A DNA stretch of 64,000 bases from Bradyrhizobium liaoningense (GTDB taxonomy: Bacteria; Pseudomonadota; Alphaproteobacteria; Rhizobiales; Xanthobacteraceae): positions 496,001 to 560,000 of the forward strand of contig NZ_JAFCJS010000004.1 of the NCBI RefSeq assembly GCF_018130825.1, given 5' to 3'. Every line of letters starts with the position of its first letter. Within the stretch, counting starts at the first letter, position 1. Shown piece after piece: positions 27,387 to 36,797 of this stretch. A program made the translations under genes and the position numbers. The notes beneath the pieces are model-generated. The model was not told the DNA's origin. It did not search any database and was given only the letters and a program-made list of their open reading frames with translations.

Positions 27387-28190
27387 TCAGGCGATGGCCG
27401 CGATATATCGCGCCACCGATGCCGCGAACGCGGCCTTGGCATCGCCGGCGATGTTGCGTCCCCACCAGGCGCCGTAGATGCGATCGAACGCGAGGGGCTC
27501 GACTGCAGCAGCGATCCGCCGCACCGCGGCCGCGTTGAGCGGCATGTAGTTCGGATAGGAGTACATGAAGCTGACGAAGCGGCGGTCCATCGTCACCTGC
27601 GCGATGTCTCCGGTGAGCAGCGCGCCCCTGCCCTCCGCGCCACGTGCCCAGTGCAGCATGGTGGCGCCGGCGAAATGGCCGCCGGTGCGCAGCAGCAGCA
27701 CATCGTCGGAGATAAGGTGCCGATCGCCGGTCCAGTGCACGATCGATGGATGGGAACGCGTCACCCATTGGCGATCGTCGGCATGCAGGTAGACCGGCAC
27801 ACCGCCGAACGCATCGCTCCAGTCGGCGAGCGCGCCATAATAATGCGGATGCGAGATCGCGATCGCTTTCAATCCGCCGAGCGAGCGCACATGCGCGATT
27901 GCATCCGGCATCGCCAGCGGCACGCAGTCCCACATCATGCATCCCTCGCTGAGCGGCACCAGCAGCGCGCGCTGGCCGATGGCAAAGCTCGGCTCGAGCC
28001 CGAGACCGGCGAGGCCCAGATCGTCGCGCCAGACCACGCGGTGACGTTCCGCCAGCGCTTCGCGCGTCAGGAAGCTCTGTCCTTTCCAGTTCACGAATTG
28101 CCGTTCGTCCTCGCAGATCGGACAAGATGCGGGCGGACGTCCGCTGTCCGAAAATTGCGCGCCGCAGGTTTCGCAGGTCCAGAGGGGCAT
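27387..28190 (-). CDS. MBL-fold protein with N-terminal zinc ribbon
   Basis: The 267-residue protein from ATG 28190 begins with a rubredoxin-like zinc ribbon (cysteines 6, 9, 23 and 26: CETC...CPIC), followed by a metallo-beta-lactamase fold. The first metal motif is degenerate, SHPHYYGALADW instead of HxHxDH, while GGHFAG and LLTGDIAQV remain. It may bind a single metal or be a non-canonical hydrolase. The gene is divergent from an MFS transporter, 181 bases away. Confidence 0.83.
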   Translation of the reverse strand: MPLWTCETCGAQFSDSGRPPASCPICEDERQFVNWKGQSFLTREALAERHRVVWRDDLGLAGLGLEPSFAIGQRALLVPLSEGCMMWDCVPLAMPDAIAHVRSLGGLKAIAISHPHYYGALADWSDAFGGVPVYLHADDRQWVTRSHPSIVHWTGDRHLISDDVLLLRTGGHFAGATMLHWARGAEGRGALLTGDIAQVTMDRRFVSFMYSYPNYMPLNAAAVRRIAAAVEPLAFDRIYGAWWGRNIAGDAKAAFAASVARYIAAIA

Positions 28191-28371
28191 GGTCAGGATC
28201 CGAAAGAGGCCGGAACGGCGTGACGCGACATCGTCCCGCCGACGCAAGCGGCGAGGAACCAACGCTGTCAGCGCAGGTTACGTTCTGGTCCATGCCGGCG
28301 CAATTGGCCGGTCATCACGATCAGCTTTGCACGAGACCCAACTCGACCGGCAGGAACATTTCAGCGTCTCG

Positions 28372-29571
28372 ATGACATCGCGCCCCTCACCATCCCGCAT
28401 CTGGCCGCTGTTTGCAGTCAATTTCTTCATGGCCGACATGCAGTCCGGCATCGGCCCCTTCGTCGGCGTGTTCCTGCAGGAGCGCGGCTGGGCGAGCGGG
28501 CTGATCGGCACGGCCCTGACGATCGGCAACATCGCCGGCATGCTGATCACGACGCCGGTCGGTGGCTTCATCGATGCAAGCCGCAACAAGCGCATGTGGG
28601 TCGTCATCCCCGGCATCTGCGTGGTCGCGGCCTCCGCGATCATCCTCATCTCGCAAAATTTCTGGGCCGTCACTTTCTCCCAAATCGCCCAATCGCTTGC
28701 GAGCGCCGCCATCGTGCCGGCGGTCACCGGAATCACGCTCGGCATTGCCAGGCAGAAAGGCTTCAACGCGCTGAACGGCCGCAACCAGGCCTTCAACCAC
28801 GCCGGCAACATGGTCGGCGCAGCATTGTCGGGCTATCTCGGCTACAAGTTCGGCTATGTCGCCGTGTTCGTGCTGGCGGCGGTGTTCGGCGCCATCGCGA
28901 TCGCCTGCGTGATGATGATCCCGGCGAAATCGATCGATGATCGCGCCGCACGCGGCAGCAGGGAGGACGACAGCAAGGCTCCGCCGGACGGCATGTCCGT
29001 CCTCCTCAAGCACAAGCCGCTTCTGGTGCTGGCATTGGCGCTGGCGCTGTTCCATCTCGGCAATGCCGCGATCGTGCCGCTCTACGGGCTCGCGGCCGTG
29101 GCCGAGGAACAGGCCAACGGACCGAGCTTCGTCGCGACCACTGTCGTGATCGCGCAAGGCGTGATGATCGTGACCTCGCTGATCGCGATGCAGGTCGCCG
29201 GCAAGCGCAACTACTGGCCGGTGATCCTGGTCTCCTTCATGTTCTTGCCCGTCCGCGGCGTGCTCGCCTTCTTCGTCACGGGATGGTGGGGCGTCGTGCC
29301 GATGCAGGTGCTCGACGGCATCGGTACCGGACTGCAAACGGTCGCGGTCCCCGGCATGATCGCGCGTTCGCTCAATGGCACCGGCCGCATCAATCTCGGC
29401 CAGGGTGCCGTGATCACGGTGCAGGGTATCGGCGCCAGCCTCAGTCCCGCGCTCGGCGGCTGGATCGCGCAATGGATCGGCTACGGCCCGACCTTCCTGC
29501 TGCTCGGCGGCTTTGGCCTTGCGTCGATCGCGCTGTGGCTGGCCTTCGGGACGACCGTGAGGAAGTATTGA
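28372..29571 (+). CDS. Major facilitator superfamily transporter
   Basis: A 399-residue protein with about 12 transmembrane helices and two six-helix halves joined by a charged linker (SIDDRAARGSREDDSKAPPDG). Start ATG 28372 gives the normal first helix (SRIWPLFAVNFFMADMQSG); the open frame extends further upstream but without helix features. GGFIDASRNKR fits the MFS motif A region. The cargo is unknown; the sequence looks like a drug/sugar-phosphate-independent efflux member. Confidence 0.87.
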   Translation: MTSRPSPSRIWPLFAVNFFMADMQSGIGPFVGVFLQERGWASGLIGTALTIGNIAGMLITTPVGGFIDASRNKRMWVVIPGICVVAASAIILISQNFWAVTFSQIAQSLASAAIVPAVTGITLGIARQKGFNALNGRNQAFNHAGNMVGAALSGYLGYKFGYVAVFVLAAVFGAIAIACVMMIPAKSIDDRAARGSREDDSKAPPDGMSVLLKHKPLLVLALALALFHLGNAAIVPLYGLAAVAEEQANGPSFVATTVVIAQGVMIVTSLIAMQVAGKRNYWPVILVSFMFLPVRGVLAFFVTGWWGVVPMQVLDGIGTGLQTVAVPGMIARSLNGTGRINLGQGAVITVQGIGASLSPALGGWIAQWIGYGPTFLLLGGFGLASIALWLAFGTTVRKY

Positions 29572-29773
29572 GACCAATCGTCGCGGGAAATACCGGCACA
29601 ATTTACGCGTCAATCCGGGCAACCATCAGACTGCGGCACCTGGTCACGGTCTCAACGCGCCGTTGCGAGTGGCTTATCACGCAATCCAGCGCTTTTCTCG
29701 TTGCGGCGCCCTGGCCCGGCGGCGAGGATACTGGCTGCAGAAAATCGCTCAGCGAACGATCCCCACTCGACCG

Positions 29774-30724
29774 ATGATCCAGCCGCAACTCTCATTCGAT
29801 GGCGACCCCAACGGTCCGGCCTATGAAAGATGGCGCGAGCAGTTTTGCCGTCAGGTGGCGAACGTCGATTTCGTGCCGGTCGGCGAAGGGCGAGTTCACC
29901 GGACCATTGCGCCGGCGATTCTACCCCGCATCAGGCTCTCGGCCTCGTTCGGCACGCCGATGTCTTTCGTGTCATTGGGGACGAACGACGAATTGATCAT
30001 TACGATGTCGCCCAATTCGGCTTTAAGCGGGGCCATGGGCAAGCGCCCGCTGGAGATCGCGGCCGGCGACATCACGATCGGCGACCCCTCGATCAAGGGC
30101 GCCTGCATCACGCAGATCAAGCACGGCAATTTCCAGACCGCGCTGCTGCCACGCAAGGCCCTGCTGCGCGCCTGCCCGAATGCCGAGGACCTGATTGCGC
30201 GGTCGATCTCCGGCGCCAATCCGATCACGTCGATGTTCCTGCGGTATTACGACCTCGCGCATGCGCATGCCGACAAGCTCGCGCCCGCGGAGCTCGATGC
30301 GGTCTCGCAGCACCTGTTCGACCTCTCCGTGCTGATGATCGGAGCACGCGGCGATGTCGCCGAGGAGGCGCGGCTACGCGGCCTTGCGGCAGCGCGTTTC
30401 GAAGCCATCAAGGCCGACATTCTGGCGCAGCTGGACAAAGCCGCACTGTCGCTGTCCGACCTTGCGACCGCGCACCGCATCAGCCCGCGCACGATCCAAT
30501 TGCTGTTCGAGAAGGCCGGCATCACCTATAGCGGCTTCGTGCTCGAGCAGCGCCTGCTGCGCGCCGAGCGGCTGCTTCGGAACCCGGGCCTGCGCTCGCG
30601 CAAGATCATCGAGATCGCGCATCTCGCGGGATTTCACGACATCTCCTACTTCCATCGCGCGTTTCGCCGCCGTTTCGGAGCGACGCCCGACGACGTCAGG
30701 AAGCTGGCTGGCGAGGCCGATTAA
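29774..30724 (+). CDS. AraC-family transcriptional regulator
   Basis: A 316-residue protein with an N-terminal AraC-binding-like (cupin-type) domain (about 1-180) and a C-terminal pair of HTH motifs: LATAHRISPRTIQLLFEKAG and the conserved KIIEIAHLAGFHDISYFHRAFRRRFGATP. ATG 29774 gives the conserved N-terminal domain start. Its target is unclear; the upstream MFS gene is tandem with 202 bases between. A RIME-type repeat follows its stop. Confidence 0.9.
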   Translation: MIQPQLSFDGDPNGPAYERWREQFCRQVANVDFVPVGEGRVHRTIAPAILPRIRLSASFGTPMSFVSLGTNDELIITMSPNSALSGAMGKRPLEIAAGDITIGDPSIKGACITQIKHGNFQTALLPRKALLRACPNAEDLIARSISGANPITSMFLRYYDLAHAHADKLAPAELDAVSQHLFDLSVLMIGARGDVAEEARLRGLAAARFEAIKADILAQLDKAALSLSDLATAHRISPRTIQLLFEKAGITYSGFVLEQRLLRAERLLRNPGLRSRKIIEIAHLAGFHDISYFHRAFRRRFGATPDDVRKLAGEAD

Positions 30725-30725
30725 A

Positions 30726-30770
30726 GCATGATCCGGAAAAGTGCGAAGCGGCTTTCCGGAAAGATCATGC
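30726..30770. repeat. Rhizobial palindromic repeat (GCATGATCCGGAAAA type)
   Basis: GCATGATC and GATCATGC bracket CCGGAAAAGTG and CTTTCCGG. A second copy is at 53876-53920. This is the RIME/BIME-like family common in Rhizobiales. Confidence 0.85.
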
Positions 30771-30786
30771 GTAAACAACAACCCGT

Positions 30787-30821
30787 AGCGCGATGACGAT
30801 TCATCCGAATCTCATCGCGCT
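30787..30821. terminator. Hairpin in the convergent intergenic region
   Basis: Outer arms AGCGCGATGA and TCATCGCGCT pair perfectly; inside, GATTC and GAATC continue the stem around ATCC, with a single unpaired C. This stable hairpin ends with TT and lies between convergent genes, so it may terminate both. Confidence 0.55.
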
Positions 30822-30861
30822 TTAGGCGGGCCCCGCCGCGACGGCGCCGGAACGGCGCCTG

Positions 30862-32475
30862 CTATGCCCCAAAACTCTTCTGGACCGCCTTGTCGAGCGT
30901 CTCGCCGCCGACGAAGCGCTGGCGCAGCTCGCGCTTGAGCAGCTTGCCGCTCGGATTCTTCGGCAGGCTATCCACGAAGATCACGCGCTTGGGCACCTTG
31001 AAATGCGCCATCTGGCCGGCGCAGTGCTTGATGACGGTGTCTTCGTCGAGCTTTTCCCCGCTCTTGACCACGACGATGGCGGTGACCGCCTCGATCCAGC
31101 GCGGATCGGGCAGGCCGACCACGGCGACCTCGGAGACGGCGGGAATGCGATAGACCATCTCCTCGACCTCGCGGCTCGCGACATTCTCGCCGCCGGTCTT
31201 GATCATGTCCTTGACGCGGTCGACCACGGTGATGTGGCCTTCGTCATCGACGGTGGCGAGATCGCCGGAGTGAAACCAGCCGCCGGCAAACGCCGCCGCG
31301 GTCTTCAACGGATCGTTGTAATAGCCGGAGAGCAGATGCGGCGAGCGATGTACGATCTCGCCGACTTCGCCGACCTTGACGTCTTCCATCGAAGTATTGA
31401 CGACGCGCGTCTCGACATTGAGCACCGGCTTGCCGGCCGAGCCGGCCTTGCGCAGCTGATCCTCGGGACGCAACACGGTCGCCAGCGGCGCGATCTCGGT
31501 CTGGCCGTAGAAATTCCAGAATTTTACGGCGGGCAAGCGGCGCTGAAGTTCAAGCAAGACTTCCACCGGCATGATCGAGGCGCCGTAATAGCCCTTCTGC
31601 AGCGTCGACAGGTCGGTCTTGTCGAAGTTCGGCGAGCGCAGCATCGCGATCCAGATCGTCGGCGGCGCGAAGAAGGACGTGATCCTGTGCGCCTGGATCA
31701 GCGCCAGGATGTTGTCGGCCGTCGGCTTGCCCGTGATCACTCCGGAGGCGCCGAGATAGATTTGCGGCCCCAGGAACACATCTAACTGCGCGCAGTGATA
31801 GAGCGGCAGCGCATGCAGGAACTTGTCCTCCGCGCTCATGCCGCCGTCGATGACGCAGCTGACATACTGCCACATGACGGCTTCATGGGTCAGCATCGCG
31901 CCCTTGGGCAGGGACTCCGTGCCGCTGGTGTAGACGATCTGCGCGAGATCGCGGCTGTCGACCGACGCATCCAGGAACGAGCCGTCAGCATCAAGAAGAT
32001 CGTCGAAGGTGGTGAGGCCGGCCGGAGCAGCCGCGGGATCCTCGCCCGGCAGCCAGATCATCTTCTCGACGGCGCAGTCCTTCGCGCTCGCGGCCTTCGC
32101 GGGCTCGACAAAATCGGGACCGGTCGCGAGCAGCTTGGCGCCGGAGCTCTTCAGGATGAAATTGATCTCCTCCGGATTGAGCATGAAGTTGATCGGCACC
32201 AGCACCGCGCCGATCCGCGCCAGTGCGAAGCGCAGCGCCGCGAAGGCGTGCGAGTTGCGCGAGAGCACGGCGAGGCGGTCGCCCTTCTTCACGCCGAGGC
32301 CAAGCAGGCCGCGGCCGAGCCGGTTGCAGATCGCGTCCATCTCGGCAAAGCTCCAGCTGACATTGCCGCAGCTCACCGCGAGCTTGGCCGGCTCGCGGCC
32401 TGCCGAGCGGCGCAAGAGATCGCCGATGGAATGCTCGCGCGCTTTCGAGATGGTGGCTGCGGTGTCGCCGGTCAT
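30862..32475 (-). CDS. Acyl-CoA synthetase (AMP-forming ligase)
   Basis: The 537-residue ANL enzyme shows the ATP motif YTSGTESLPKGA, the acyl-binding NFYGQTEIAPL, GWFHSGDLATVDDEGHITVVDR and the C-terminal PKNPSGKLLKREL with its adenylation lysine. It activates a carboxylic acid as acyl-CoA; fatty, aryl and bile-acid-side-chain substrates are all possible. ATG 32475 follows GGAGGAA. The GntR gene lies 54 bases upstream on the same strand, and the divergent receptor gene beyond it would import the substrate. Confidence 0.92.
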   Translation of the reverse strand: MTGDTAATISKAREHSIGDLLRRSAGREPAKLAVSCGNVSWSFAEMDAICNRLGRGLLGLGVKKGDRLAVLSRNSHAFAALRFALARIGAVLVPINFMLNPEEINFILKSSGAKLLATGPDFVEPAKAASAKDCAVEKMIWLPGEDPAAAPAGLTTFDDLLDADGSFLDASVDSRDLAQIVYTSGTESLPKGAMLTHEAVMWQYVSCVIDGGMSAEDKFLHALPLYHCAQLDVFLGPQIYLGASGVITGKPTADNILALIQAHRITSFFAPPTIWIAMLRSPNFDKTDLSTLQKGYYGASIMPVEVLLELQRRLPAVKFWNFYGQTEIAPLATVLRPEDQLRKAGSAGKPVLNVETRVVNTSMEDVKVGEVGEIVHRSPHLLSGYYNDPLKTAAAFAGGWFHSGDLATVDDEGHITVVDRVKDMIKTGGENVASREVEEMVYRIPAVSEVAVVGLPDPRWIEAVTAIVVVKSGEKLDEDTVIKHCAGQMAHFKVPKRVIFVDSLPKNPSGKLLKRELRQRFVGGETLDKAVQKSFGA

Positions 32476-32529
32476 GTGTTCCTCCGTGTGATGTCTTTGT
32501 TTGTTAGGTTTATTGCTTGAAATCTTGCG

Positions 32530-33297
32530 TCATCTGCGCCGGGCCGCCTGCGCGTGTTCCATGTACATGTGCTCGACCGACCGATCGAGCGAGGCGATCT
32601 TCTCGAAACCGCGCCGCCAGTCCTGCAAGTGCCGGCGGGTCCACAGCACCCCAGCTTCGCGGTCACGGCGGCGGATCGCGTCGATGAGATGGCGATGCGC
32701 CGCGACCAGGCGCGGGCCGCCTTCGGCGACGCCGGTCACGATCATCTCGGTGGTCGGATAGAACAGTTGCGCCGCCGGCTCGCGCGCCAGCTGGAGCACG
32801 CGGTTCTGCGAGGCTTTTGCGACCAGCACATGGAATTCGGCATCGCATTCGGCAAGCATCGCGGGATTACCAACGACGGCCTCGCTGCGCGCGAGATTGT
32901 CGGCGAGCTCGGCGACGTTCTCCTCGCTCGCCCGCTCCACCGCGCCCTCGATGCTGGCGACCTCCAGCGTCATCGAGGCCTCGTAGAGTTCGCGGAAGGT
33001 GACCTCGTGCAGCACCAGCGCGCGGCTGAGGCGGCTTGCGAGCTTGCTGTAGCGCGGCAGGCAGGCATGCAGGCGGCGCGATGAATCGCGGCGGATCAGC
33101 CCGCCCTCCTCCAGCACGCGGATGCCTTCGCGAATGGTCGAACGATTGACGCCGAACTGGCGGACCAGGTCGTGCTCGGTGCCGATGGGATCGCCCGGCT
33201 TGATGCGACCATTGACGATCTCGCGCTCGATGGCGTCGGCGACCTTCTGATAGGCGGGCGCGACATCGATCGGACGGAACAGCGGCGCGACGGGCAC
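32530..33297 (-). CDS. GntR-family regulator with FCD ligand domain
   Basis: A 255-residue repressor with an N-terminal winged HTH (VRQFGVNRSTIREGIRVLEEGGLI) and an FCD effector domain whose metal ligands are visible (CDAEFH, AAHRHL, RRHLQDW). The start is GTG 33297, behind TTAGGAG; the first residues read MPVAPLF. It is probably co-transcribed with the acyl-CoA ligase and divergent from the receptor gene, and two identical-core operators lie in the shared intergenic region. An organic acid is the likely inducer. Confidence 0.94.
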   Translation of the reverse strand: MPVAPLFRPIDVAPAYQKVADAIEREIVNGRIKPGDPIGTEHDLVRQFGVNRSTIREGIRVLEEGGLIRRDSSRRLHACLPRYSKLASRLSRALVLHEVTFRELYEASMTLEVASIEGAVERASEENVAELADNLARSEAVVGNPAMLAECDAEFHVLVAKASQNRVLQLAREPAAQLFYPTTEMIVTGVAEGGPRLVAAHRHLIDAIRRRDREAGVLWTRRHLQDWRRGFEKIASLDRSVEHMYMEHAQAARRR

Positions 33298-33313
33298 GAT
33301 AGCTCCTAATGGC

Positions 33314-33328
33314 GTTTGTCGGACAAAC
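33314..33328. promoter_or_regulatory. GntR operator copy 1 (autoregulatory)
   Basis: A perfect 15-bp palindrome, GTTTGTCGGACAAAC, lies 17 bases before the gntR start codon, so binding would shut off gntR and the downstream ligase gene. Confidence 0.85.
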
Positions 33329-33412
33329 TATAGGATCGGTCTGAAACCGCGTCAAACTGCGTCATTTGTACCGCAGATGCAGCAAATTGACTCCTGCGGA
33401 ACCCCACTCTAA

Positions 33413-33427
33413 CTTTGTCGGACAAAG
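33413..33427. promoter_or_regulatory. GntR operator copy 2 (receptor promoter)
   Basis: CTTTGTCGGACAAAG shares the 13-bp core TTTGTCGGACAAA with copy 1 and sits 36 bases before the receptor start. The copies are 99 bases apart centre to centre. Confidence 0.85.
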
Positions 33428-33462
33428 GGACAGAATAGTCCCGCATAAGAGGAAACGTATCC

Positions 33463-34668
33463 ATGAGACCTATCGCAGCCCTCGTGTCTGCGGCCGGCCT
33501 GCTGTCGGCTGCCCTGATCATCTCCGCCTCGGCCCAGCAGACCCCGCTCAAGATCGGCGTGCTCTCCGACTTCTCCTCGGTCTATTCCGACATCGGCGGC
33601 ATGGGGAATGTCGAGGCCACCAAGATGGCGATCGAGGATTTCGGCGGGCAGATGTTCGGCAAGCCGATCGACATGGTCTCGGCCGACGTGCTCAACAAGC
33701 CCGACGTCGCCTCGACCATTGCGCGCAAATGGTGGGAGACCGAGGGCGTCGACATGATCATCGACCTGCCGACCTCGGCCACCGCGCTCGCGGTGATGGA
33801 GCTGTCGAAGCAGTACGAGAAGATCATGATCGTGACGGATGCGGCCAGCTCCGACATCACCGGCAAATCGTGCTCGCCCTATACGGCGCACTGGACCTAC
33901 GACACCTATGCCAACGCCCACACCGTCGGCAGCGCCATCGTCAAGAACGGCGGCGACACCTGGTTCTTTCTCACCGCCGATTACGTGTTCGGCCATTCGG
34001 TCGAGCGCGACACCGGCGACGTCGTGAAGGCCGCCGGCGGCAAGGTGGTCGGCAGCGTCAAGCATCCGCTCAACACGGCAGACTTCTCCTCCTTCCTGCT
34101 GCAGGCCCAGGCTTCCAAGGCCAAGATCATCGGGCTCGCCAATGGCGGCGGCGACACCATCAACGCCATCAAGCAGGCCGGCGAGTTCGGCATCGTCGCC
34201 GGCGGCCAGAACCTGGCCGCGATCGTGATGTTCATCTCCGACGTGCACAGCCTGGGGCTGAAGCTCGCGCAGGGGCTGATCATCACCGAGGCCTATTACT
34301 GGGATCTCAACGACAAGACCCGCGCCTTCGGCAAGCGCTTCATCGAGCGCGTCAAGCGCATGCCGACGATGAACCAGGCCGCGACCTACAGCGCCACGCT
34401 GCATTACCTCAAGGCGGTGCAGGCCGCCGGCACCAGGGACACCAAGACGGTGATGGCCAAGATGCGCGAGCTGCCGGTCAAGGATGCCTTCACCGACAAC
34501 GGCACGCTCCGTGAGGACGGCCGCATGGTGCACAGCATGTATCTGTTCCAGGTGAAGAAGCCCGAGGAATCGAAGGGGCCGTGGGATTACTACAAGCTGC
34601 TCGCCGAGGTCCCTGCCGACCAGGCGTTCCGGCCGCTGAAGGATGGCGGCTGCCCGCTGGTGAAGTGA
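33463..34668 (+). CDS. Liv-type ABC transporter periplasmic binding protein
   Basis: A 401-residue precursor with signal peptide MRPIAALVSAAGLLSAALIISASA and a Peripla_BP_6 receptor domain (LKIGVLSDFSSVYSDIGGMGN, NPDVASTIARKWWETEGVDMIIDLPTS-type layout). AAGAGGAAA precedes ATG 33463. No transporter genes follow. Co-regulation with the acyl-CoA ligase by the FCD regulator suggests a carboxylic acid ligand, possibly aromatic or aliphatic. Confidence 0.9.
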   Translation: MRPIAALVSAAGLLSAALIISASAQQTPLKIGVLSDFSSVYSDIGGMGNVEATKMAIEDFGGQMFGKPIDMVSADVLNKPDVASTIARKWWETEGVDMIIDLPTSATALAVMELSKQYEKIMIVTDAASSDITGKSCSPYTAHWTYDTYANAHTVGSAIVKNGGDTWFFLTADYVFGHSVERDTGDVVKAAGGKVVGSVKHPLNTADFSSFLLQAQASKAKIIGLANGGGDTINAIKQAGEFGIVAGGQNLAAIVMFISDVHSLGLKLAQGLIITEAYYWDLNDKTRAFGKRFIERVKRMPTMNQAATYSATLHYLKAVQAAGTRDTKTVMAKMRELPVKDAFTDNGTLREDGRMVHSMYLFQVKKPEESKGPWDYYKLLAEVPADQAFRPLKDGGCPLVK

Positions 34669-34674
34669 GCCAGG

Positions 34675-34704
34675 CAGGCACGCGGGCAATCAATCGCGTG
34701 CCTG
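34675..34704. terminator. Intergenic hairpin without T-tract
   Basis: CAGGCACGCG and CGCGTGCCTG pair perfectly around a 10-base loop, 7 bases after the receptor stop and before the convergent DUF2059 gene. There is no U run, so intrinsic termination is uncertain. Confidence 0.45.
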
Positions 34705-34721
34705 GTCTCCCGGAGCCGATC

Positions 34722-35210
34722 TCAGAGCTTGTGCCCCTTCTGGCGCAGCGCCTCGATGAGGCGCTGCTTCAATTCGTCGGCGGCCTTCTGGCCGACGTCC
34801 TGGCTGATCTGCGCGCTCGCCTGCGCCAGCGCGTCCGACTTCTCCAGGAACTTTCGGCCCGCGGGCCCGGCGTAGAAGGTGTCGATCTGATGCAGCTCGT
34901 CCACCGTGAAAGTTTGGGCATAGAGCGCCGCGATCTGGTCGGTCAGGGACGCAACGAGCGGGGCATAGATCTCGGCGCCGGGCGCCGTCACCGCATCGTA
35001 GTCGCGCTCGATCTCCGGCCTGTCCTGCGCGACCACGGGCCGCAGCTTGAGCAGGAGCTGCGGCAACAATGCGCGATACTGGTCCGCGACCTTCAAGGTG
35101 GCGACGAGCTTGCGCGCCGCGCTCATCGCCTCCGGCGACGGCGCCTGTGCCGCTGCGCCGCAGACGAGAAACAGGAGAGTGCCGGCGATCGTCAACAAAC
35201 GTCTGGACAT
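34722..35210 (-). CDS. DUF2059 secreted protein
   Basis: A 162-residue precursor from ATG 35210. The signal peptide is MSRRLLTIAGTLLFLVCGAAA, cleaved before QAP. The mature helical domain matches DUF2059: a FTVDELHQIDTFYAGPAGRKFLEK segment near residues 101-124, the family's most conserved block. It lies 47 bases after opgC on the same strand, so it is probably a periplasmic partner in envelope upkeep. Its function is unknown. Confidence 0.88.
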   Translation of the reverse strand: MSRRLLTIAGTLLFLVCGAAAQAPSPEAMSAARKLVATLKVADQYRALLPQLLLKLRPVVAQDRPEIERDYDAVTAPGAEIYAPLVASLTDQIAALYAQTFTVDELHQIDTFYAGPAGRKFLEKSDALAQASAQISQDVGQKAADELKQRLIEALRQKGHKL

Positions 35211-35257
35211 TGAGCTCTCCGTTGGACCTCTCCGTGAACGACAGGCGGCGCGATGCT

Positions 35258-36469
35258 TCAGCGGCTCGCAGAGGCAGCGGTTGCGGCCGCCGCGCTCTCG
35301 GCCGCCATCTCGGGCTGCTCGACCTCCGTCACCTTCACGAACAGGTTCGGCACGCGATCGGCCCGATCGAGCAGCCAGGCGGCGCCGACCATGATGACGA
35401 TGCCGGCGATGGAGACGGCGAGCTGCTCCCAGATTCCCTTGGTGTACTGCGTCAGGATCCAGTGCGCCGAGAACGACAGGAATACGCCGAGGCAGAAGAT
35501 CGGCAGCGAATGCTGGCCGCAGAGGATCACGGGCCGCAGCCAGATCGCATGCAGCGCCCGCCATTTGCGCGAGATGAAATAGGTCACCCAGATCGCCAGC
35601 GCCAGGAAATGCGTGAAGCGCAGCATGTCGAGGTCGGTCTTGTCGATCGGGTAGATCAGCTTGATCATCCATTTCGGGATCAGGGCCTCGAGCGCGTGGA
35701 TGTGCCAGGTCATCACGATCAGCAAAGCAAAGATGATCCACGCTGCAGCGAGCCACATCGCCGGCTTCGACCAGACCCATTTGGCGACCTTGTCGATCTG
35801 GCCGATGCCGCACCAGGCCGCGAACACGAACATCAGCTGCCAGCAGAACGGGTTGAAGTACCATTTCGTGCCGGGCGGATAGGAGGCGATGTTCCAGTCG
35901 AACCAGCGCGAGAGCACGTAGAGCACGACGGAGCCGGCCAGCGTCAGGTTCGGCCGGCGCACCAGGCACCACACCACGAACGGCGAAGCAACCACCAAGG
36001 CGATGTAGAGCGGCAGGACGTCGAGATTGACCGGCTTGTATTTGAGCAGGATCGCCTGCCCGATCAGCTCGTCCGGATGCGCCAGGAAATTGAAGACGTT
36101 GAACTCGTGCGCGTACATCGGATTGTCGAAGCGTCGCACGGTTCGCGCGATCTGCGCCGTGAACAGCAGGAACAGCATGATGTGGGCGACATACAGTTCG
36201 GCCGCCCGCCGCCACAGCCGCTTCAGCGCGGCGAGAAACCACCCCCCCGCGACGATCGGTCCGTAGATCCAGCCGACCAGATAGCCGGAGATGAAGACGA
36301 AGAACTCGGCGGCGTCGCTGAAGCCGTAATTGCGCAGCGTCAGCCACGCCACGACGTCGTGCGGGATGTGGTCGAGGAAGATCATCCACAGGCCGAGGCC
36401 GCGGAAGAGATCGAGCCGCAGGTCGCGCTCGATCGGCGCAAGGAGTGCTGACTGGTCCCGTATGTTCAT
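35258..36469 (-). CDS. opgC: OpgC-type membrane acyltransferase
   Basis: A 403-residue inner-membrane protein with about ten helices, matching the OpgC family (LRLDLFRGLGLWMIFLDHIP at the start, AAEFFVFISGYLVGW, GTKWYFNPFCWQLMFVFAAW and GQHSLPIFCLGVFLSF). OpgC decorates osmoregulated periplasmic glucans with succinyl groups in related alphaproteobacteria. The C-terminal ~30 residues are an Ala/Glu-rich tail. Glucan synthesis genes are not in the window. Confidence 0.9.
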   Translation of the reverse strand: MNIRDQSALLAPIERDLRLDLFRGLGLWMIFLDHIPHDVVAWLTLRNYGFSDAAEFFVFISGYLVGWIYGPIVAGGWFLAALKRLWRRAAELYVAHIMLFLLFTAQIARTVRRFDNPMYAHEFNVFNFLAHPDELIGQAILLKYKPVNLDVLPLYIALVVASPFVVWCLVRRPNLTLAGSVVLYVLSRWFDWNIASYPPGTKWYFNPFCWQLMFVFAAWCGIGQIDKVAKWVWSKPAMWLAAAWIIFALLIVMTWHIHALEALIPKWMIKLIYPIDKTDLDMLRFTHFLALAIWVTYFISRKWRALHAIWLRPVILCGQHSLPIFCLGVFLSFSAHWILTQYTKGIWEQLAVSIAGIVIMVGAAWLLDRADRVPNLFVKVTEVEQPEMAAESAAAATAASASR

Positions 36470-36797
36470 GGCCCCGCCTCTTCGGGTGGGCGTCGCGCCA
36501 CGGCGGCGCCGGCAAAATGGAATGCTAAAAAATGCGCATCAAAAGTCACCTGACCTCGTGGCCAGCTGCCCGCCCACGGTAGCCGACCTCCGTGTCTGCG
36601 CAAGGGACTTTGTGATCGCGACGACGCCGACCATCGCCGGGCCGCGCCGAAGCGGCGGCCGGCTCAAAAAAACATCGAAAACAACCCCATGCACAGTAGA
36701 CGCTTACCGCCAAGGCATTGCTCGATTTGGGAAATTCAAATGCTCCGTCCGGCAAGAAACCACGGCCCGGATGGTAAGAAAATACAGGGCTCGCTTC
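36470..36797. other. Gene-free intergenic region
   Basis: These 328 bases hold the opgC upstream region and the 3' flank of the large exoprotein gene. Codon-like patterns are absent on both strands, and there is a short AAAAAA tract near 36667. I see no RNA gene, hairpin or repeat family seen elsewhere in the window. Confidence 0.6.
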
